Below, piece after piece: positions 59,561 to 63,465 of a stretch of 63,465 nucleotides of DNA. The DNA is from JBJXHG01 sp046160865 (GTDB lineage Bacteria; Planctomycetota; UBA1135; GCA-002686595), in NCBI GenBank assembly GCA_046160865.1, contig JBJXHG010000133.1:1-63465 (forward strand), written 5' to 3'. The notes under the pieces were generated by a model. That model searched no databases. It saw only the letters and a list, made by a program, of their open reading frames with translations, and was not told the DNA's origin. Numbering within the stretch: the stretch's first letter is position 1; each line of letters opens with the position of its first letter. The position numbers and the translations under genes are program-made.

Positions 59561-59620
59561 CAACGGAGCAAGAGTTTCGCGCGCTGCGAACGCCGCAGAC
59601 CGCGTTCGCAGCGCGCGATT
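59561..59620. repeat. 60-bp repeat, copy 1, with a perfect 14-bp hairpin
   Basis: CGCGCTGCGAACGC and GCGTTCGCAGCGCG form a perfect 14-bp stem around CGCAGACC. The unit begins CAACGGAGCAAGAGTTTCGC. It differs from copy 2 at six of 60 positions. Confidence 0.8.
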
Positions 59621-59766
59621 GACTTAGCGGAGAAGACGAGTTGACCTTCTGTGTCGGCGACGGGATGGACGTGTTTCCAGTCGTCGCGTGGCGCGGGGAT
59701 TCGCACGCGCTCGCCCTTCTGTGGTGCGCGAGCAACTCGCCCGAGAACGCGAAAGCAGCTGATGGC

Positions 59767-59826
59767 CAACAGCGCAAGAGTTTCGCGCACTTCGAACGCC
59801 GCAGACGGCGTTCTCAGCGCGCGATT
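59767..59826. repeat. 60-bp repeat, copy 2
   Basis: CAACAGCGCAAGAGTTTCGC starts this direct copy; it ends CAGCGCGCGATT as in copy 1. Base changes break most of the hairpin outside the inner GAACGC/GCGTTC. Confidence 0.75.
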
Positions 59827-59936
59827 AAAGGGCAGAAAAGAGAGCACCGGCGTGGTTGCTGTTGTGCCGCCGTGGGTCGCCGAGCGGCAAGTTCATGCAC
59901 AGTACGTGCGCACTCGAGGCTACGGCGCGAGAGAGC

Positions 59937-62729
59937 TCAGCTCTCCGCGCGCAACGCGGCCTGCGCCGCCGCCAATCTGGCGAGAGGCACGCGAAACGGC
60001 GAGCACGACACGTAGTCGAGCCCGAGCGAGTCACAAAAGGCGATCGACTGCGGGTCGCCGCCATGTTCGCCGCAGATACCGACCTTGAGCCCGGTGCGCG
60101 TCGCACGTCCTTCGTCCACCGCGATCCGCATCAAGCGGCCGACGCCGTCGATATCGAGCGTCGCGAAAGGATCGGCGGCGTAGATCTCGCGCTCGATGTA
60201 GTGCGGCAGGAACAAGCGCCCGTCGTCGCGGCTGATGCCGTAGGTCGTCTGCGTCAGGTCGTTCGTGCCGAACGAGAAGAACTCCGCGGTCTTCGCGATC
60301 TCGCCGGCCGTCAGCGCGGCGCGCGGCAGCTCGATCATGGTCCCGATGAGGCACGGGATGCGCATCTTCTTCTCGCGGAAGACTTCCTCCGCGACCGTGC
60401 GCACGACCTCGGTCTGCAAGTCGAGCTCACGCCGCGTGCCGACGAGCGGGATCATGATCTCGAGGCGCGGCTTGCGGCCGGTGCGCTTCGCGACGTTGCA
60501 CGCCGCTTCGAAGATCGCGCGCGCCTGCATGATCGTGATCTCGGGATACGTGATGCCGAGGCGGCAGCCGCGGTGACCGAGCATCGGATTCTGCTCGCGC
60601 AGGAGCTCCATCTTCGCACGCACGTCGCTCTCCGAGATCTTCATGTCGCGCGCGAGCGCTTCGATGGTCTCGTCGTCGTGGGGGAGGAACTCGTGCAGCG
60701 GCGGGTCGAGGCTGCGGATCGTGACCGGCCGCACGCCCATCACCTCGAAGATGCCTTCGAAGTCCTTGCGCTGCAGCGGCAGGAGCTTGTTGAGCGCGCG
60801 CACGCGCGCTTCGCCGCTGTCGGCGAGGATCATCTCGCGCACGGCTTCGATCTTGCCGTCGTCGAAGAACATGTGCTCGGTGCGGCACAAGCCGACGCCT
60901 TCGGCGCCGAAGCGCACGGCGTTCTCGCACTGGTCGGGTTGGTCGGCGTTGGCGCGCACCGACATCCGGCGCGCCTCGTCGGCCCACTTCATGAGCTTCT
61001 GGTACGCGTCGAAGATGGAGGGCTTGCCGCGCGCGTGCACCTTGCCATTCGTGCCGGAGAGCAGGCGCGTCTGCACTTCGCTCGGCTGCGTCGCGAGCCG
61101 ACCCGCGAACACGTCGCCGGTCGAGCCGTCGATGCTGATCCAGTCGCCCTCGCGCAGCACGCGTCCCGCGACCTCGAGCGTGCACTTCTCGTAGTCGATC
61201 TCGAGCTCGCCCGCGCCTGCGACGCACACCTTGCCCATCTGGCGCGCGACGAGCGCGGCATGGCTCGTCATGCCGCCGCGCGCGGTCAGGATTCCGGACG
61301 CCGCTTGCATGCCGAGGATGTCGTCGGGCGACGTCTCGACGCGCACGAGGATCACGCTCTCGCCGCGCTTTTTCTGCTGCACGGCTTTCGTCGGCGTGAA
61401 GGCGATCCTGCCCGTCGCGGCGCCGGGCCCCGCGTTCAAGCCGCGCGTGAGCACGCGGCCTTCCGCGCGTGCCGCGACGACTTCGTCGGACGAGAAAACG
61501 GGTTGCAGCAGCTGGTCCAGCGCGGACGGATCGATGCGCAGCAGGGCTTCGCGCGGCGTGATGCGCTTCTCGCGCACCATGTCGACCGCGATGCGCACGG
61601 CGGCGAATCCGGTGCGCTTGCCCGAGCGGCACTGGAGCATGTACAGACGCCCGTCCTCGATCGTGAACTCGAGGTCCTGCATGTCGCGGAAGTGGTCCTC
61701 GAGCAAACGCTGGATGCGGGTGAGCTCGCGCCAGCTCACGGGACACGTTTTCTTCAGGCTGTCGATCGAGAGCGGTGTGCGGATGCCGGCGACGACGTCC
61801 TCGCCTTGCGCGTTCATCAGGTACTCGCCGTAGAAGCGCTTCTCGCCGGTGCTCGGATCACGCGTGAACGCGACGCCCGTGCCCGACGTGTCGCCGAGGT
61901 TGCCGAACACCATCGCGACGACGCTGACGGCCGTGCCCCAATCCGCGGGGATGTGATTGAGCGCTCGGTACGCGATCGCGCGCTCGCAGTTCCACGAGTC
62001 GAACACGGCGCCGATCGCGCCCCACAGCTGCTCGACGGGATCGGTCGGGAACGAGCTGCCGGTCCGCTCGCGCACGATGCGCTTGAAGTCCGCGACGAGC
62101 CCCGCCAAGTCGTCGGCGGTGAGCTCGGTGTCCGATTTCAAGCCGCGCTTCTTCTTCAGACGTTCGAGCGCGGCGCTGAACGGGTCGGCGTGGCTCTCGC
62201 TCTGCGCCTTCAAGCCGAGCACGACGTCGGCGTACATCTGCACGAACCGCCGATAGGCGTCCCACGCGAAGCGCGGGTTCTTCGTGCGCGCCGCGAGCCC
62301 CGCGACCGTCTCGTCGTTCAAGCCGAGGTTGAGGACGGTGTCCATCATCCCGGGCATCGACACGCGCGCGCCGGAGCGCACCGAAACGAGCAGTGGATTC
62401 TCCGCGTCGCCGAAGCGCTTGCCGACCGACGTTTCGAGCAGCGCGAGCGCGCGCTCCACCTCCGCCGCGAGCCCGTCGGGGTACGTCTTGCCGTGCGCGT
62501 AGTACCAGTTGCAGACCTCGGTCGTGATCGTGAAGCCGGGCGGGACGGGCAGCCCGAGATTGCACATTTCGGCGAGGTTCGCGCCCTTGCCGCCGAGCAG
62601 GCTCTTCATCGACGCGTTGCCGTCGGCGGCGCCGTCGCCGAACCAAAAGACCGACTGGGGCGTCGCGGCGGGCGACGCACGAACGATTGCGGCACGCGCG
62701 CTGGAGCGTCCGGGAGCTTTGGGACTCAT
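59937..62729 (-). CDS. ppdK: Pyruvate, phosphate dikinase
   Basis: PPDK interconverts pyruvate, ATP and phosphate with phosphoenolpyruvate, AMP and pyrophosphate. All domains of this 930-residue enzyme are present: the ATP-grasp N-terminal part (GGKGANLAEMCNLGLPVPPG, SVRSGARVSMPGMMDTVLNL), the swivelling domain with phosphohistidine (GGMTSHAALVARQMGKVCV, His490), and the C-terminal TIM barrel (EGVGLCRTEHMFF, FFSFGTNDLTQ, CGEHGGDP). It has an ~18-residue N-terminal extension. Its start overlaps the stop of an upstream lipoprotein gene (ATGA). In planctomycete-like bacteria it can run in either direction between glycolysis and gluconeogenesis. Confidence 0.97.
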   Translation of the reverse strand: MSPKAPGRSSARAAIVRASPAATPQSVFWFGDGAADGNASMKSLLGGKGANLAEMCNLGLPVPPGFTITTEVCNWYYAHGKTYPDGLAAEVERALALLETSVGKRFGDAENPLLVSVRSGARVSMPGMMDTVLNLGLNDETVAGLAARTKNPRFAWDAYRRFVQMYADVVLGLKAQSESHADPFSAALERLKKKRGLKSDTELTADDLAGLVADFKRIVRERTGSSFPTDPVEQLWGAIGAVFDSWNCERAIAYRALNHIPADWGTAVSVVAMVFGNLGDTSGTGVAFTRDPSTGEKRFYGEYLMNAQGEDVVAGIRTPLSIDSLKKTCPVSWRELTRIQRLLEDHFRDMQDLEFTIEDGRLYMLQCRSGKRTGFAAVRIAVDMVREKRITPREALLRIDPSALDQLLQPVFSSDEVVAARAEGRVLTRGLNAGPGAATGRIAFTPTKAVQQKKRGESVILVRVETSPDDILGMQAASGILTARGGMTSHAALVARQMGKVCVAGAGELEIDYEKCTLEVAGRVLREGDWISIDGSTGDVFAGRLATQPSEVQTRLLSGTNGKVHARGKPSIFDAYQKLMKWADEARRMSVRANADQPDQCENAVRFGAEGVGLCRTEHMFFDDGKIEAVREMILADSGEARVRALNKLLPLQRKDFEGIFEVMGVRPVTIRSLDPPLHEFLPHDDETIEALARDMKISESDVRAKMELLREQNPMLGHRGCRLGITYPEITIMQARAIFEAACNVAKRTGRKPRLEIMIPLVGTRRELDLQTEVVRTVAEEVFREKKMRIPCLIGTMIELPRAALTAGEIAKTAEFFSFGTNDLTQTTYGISRDDGRLFLPHYIEREIYAADPFATLDIDGVGRLMRIAVDEGRATRTGLKVGICGEHGGDPQSIAFCDSLGLDYVSCSPFRVPLARLAAAQAALRAES

Positions 62730-63352
62730 GGGGGGGACATGGGGCCCGGGGACTTCGAAGCCTCACCGAGCGACTCGATTCCGTCAATCTTCCACTCGCT
62801 CGCGAAGCGCACCTCCGTGACGTCTTCGGCCTGGCGGCCCTGCGGCAAGCGCATGCGGCCGTAGACCCACGTGCTTCCGTCGTCCGCGTGCTGTGCGCCC
62901 GTCGCGCGCTGGAACGGGAGCGGCTCGTCGGCGACGAGCTCGCCCTGCGACCACAGTTGTGCGTAGCCCTCGCGCACGAGTTCGAACCGCATGCGTCGGC
63001 CGAGCGACCGGACGACGAGGCGCGCGCGGTCGCCGCGGATCTCGGGCGCGCTCTCGAGTTCCGCGTCGGCGATGCCCTTGCGCAGGAGCGGGTTCTTGCG
63101 GCGCAGCTCCTCGCGGAACTCGCGATAGGTGAGGTTCGAGATGCCGGAGCTGGACACGAACTGCGAGGACAGGCAACGGTACTCGAGGCCCGGTTCGTCA
63201 GCGCGAACGGCGGTCTGGAACGTCGCGAAGGTCTGCTCCGGCGTGCGGAAGCCGATCGCGAGCCAGTCCTTGGCCTCGGGGGCGCTCACGCACGCGGCGA
63301 GCAGCACCGGCGCTCCTGTCCACCACGCCACCGACGGTGAGCTGCGACGCAT
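62726..63352 (-). CDS. Lipoprotein of unknown function, coupled to ppdK
   Basis: The 208-residue product begins at the ATG at 63352 with a lipobox (WTGAPVLLAACVSAP). A domain (~35-200) starts GFRTPEQTFATFQTAVRADE and contains EYRCLSSQF and REFREELRRKNP, resembling uncharacterised small lipoproteins that bind nothing known. The frame stays open upstream into repeat C, but the lipoprotein signal sets the start. Its stop overlaps the ppdK start, so the two are translated together although no functional link is obvious. Confidence 0.72.
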   Translation of the reverse strand: MRRSSPSVAWWTGAPVLLAACVSAPEAKDWLAIGFRTPEQTFATFQTAVRADEPGLEYRCLSSQFVSSSGISNLTYREFREELRRKNPLLRKGIADAELESAPEIRGDRARLVVRSLGRRMRFELVREGYAQLWSQGELVADEPLPFQRATGAQHADDGSTWVYGRMRLPQGRQAEDVTEVRFASEWKIDGIESLGEASKSPGPMSPP

Positions 63353-63363
63353 CGCGGCGGAGT

Positions 63364-63465
63364 CTAGCAGTCCGTGGTGAAAGTGCTTCAAGCGCGAAAG
63401 CGGCCCGTTCGCGTCAGAACAAGGAGCGAGACCGCAGCCGAATCGTCGAGATTCGCCGAGGATCG
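63364..63465. repeat. Repeat C, inverted partial copy at window edge (C2)
   Basis: From CTAG at 63364 the sequence CAGTCCGTGGTGAAAGTGCT and the following CGCGTCAGAACAAGGAGCGA match the reverse complement of the right part of C1, with small changes (for example AAGCGCGAAAGC for GAGCCCGAAAGT). The window ends before the far terminus. Confidence 0.85.

Larger units (their letters stand above)
59458..59936. other. Gene-free stretch with a duplicated 60-bp hairpin unit
   Basis: These 479 bases lie between the convergent M28 peptidase and ppdK genes. They contain two direct copies of a ~60-bp unit (59561-59620 and 59767-59826) and no credible gene. Either copy could end transcription of one or both genes. 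Confidence 0.6.

Noticed and set aside
1..63465. Prophage, integrative element or toxin-antitoxin module
   Set aside because: No integrase, capsid, terminase, conjugation or recognisable toxin/antitoxin gene was found, and the sel tRNA gene shows no duplicated 3' end.

Overview
The window is about 63 kb of very GC-rich bacterial DNA, roughly two thirds G+C by eye, with strong third-position G/C bias. I infer a member of the Planctomycetota, probably a deep-branching lineage. The grounds are the long-NfeD/short-NfeD/FloA operon, a small Hc1-type (histone H1-like) protein, futalosine-route menaquinone genes, many secreted proteins with CARDB, FG-GAP and thrombospondin-type-3-like repeats, a tail-anchored Ser/Thr kinase next to an ECF-like sigma factor, and a propeller/haem/discoidin-type protein. 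The assignment rests on gene content only; no 16S rRNA gene is present.

Region 1 (1-6443) is a selenium locus: selA, a nucleotide-sugar dehydrogenase, selD, a glycerophosphodiesterase-like gene and the selenocysteine tRNA gene selC. SelD itself carries selenocysteine, with an in-frame TGA at codon 18 and a SECIS-like hairpin just after it. SelB is not in the window. Region 2 (6651-11977) holds the NfeD-FloA membrane-microdomain operon, an EVE protein, a small Hc1-like DNA-binding protein and a SixA-type phosphatase. Region 3 (12152-17389) holds mqnD/mqnB, an M28 peptidase with a PDZ domain, a repeat cluster and an EAL-HDOD signalling protein.

Region 4 (17645-35894) is an extracellular-protein island: a six-CARDB lipoprotein, TPR and FG-GAP lipoproteins, and four members of an apparently uncharacterised secreted family sharing a ~300-residue domain, here called the PGSLL domain after its N-terminal motif. 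Two members are free-standing. Two are C-terminal fusions behind a choice-of-anchor-E-like domain and calcium-binding-type repeats; the largest has 19 in-register 123-bp units. This is the best candidate for an undescribed system in the window.

Region 5 (36012-45696) holds a three-subunit molybdenum hydroxylase whose FAD subunit has the extra iron-sulfur cysteines of 4-hydroxybenzoyl-CoA reductase, a DUF4126-like membrane protein, a carboxypeptidase-regulatory-like protein and a propeller/CxxCH/discoidin protein. Region 6 (45869-51385) has a Ski2-like helicase, a small protein and a three-gene membrane/secreted operon of unknown role. Region 7 (51513-63352) is housekeeping and signalling: rplM-rpsI, yebC, a REC/degenerate-GGDEF protein, an FHA protein, a Ser/Thr kinase overlapping a sigma factor, a second M28 peptidase, and ppdK preceded by a lipoprotein gene.

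Three families of short palindromic, transposase-free repeats (called A, B and C here) are scattered between genes and repeatedly abut each other at a shared CTAG. No transposase, integrase, phage gene, CRISPR array or rRNA was seen. Tight ATGA/GTGA/TGATG overlaps are common and support many of the operon calls.
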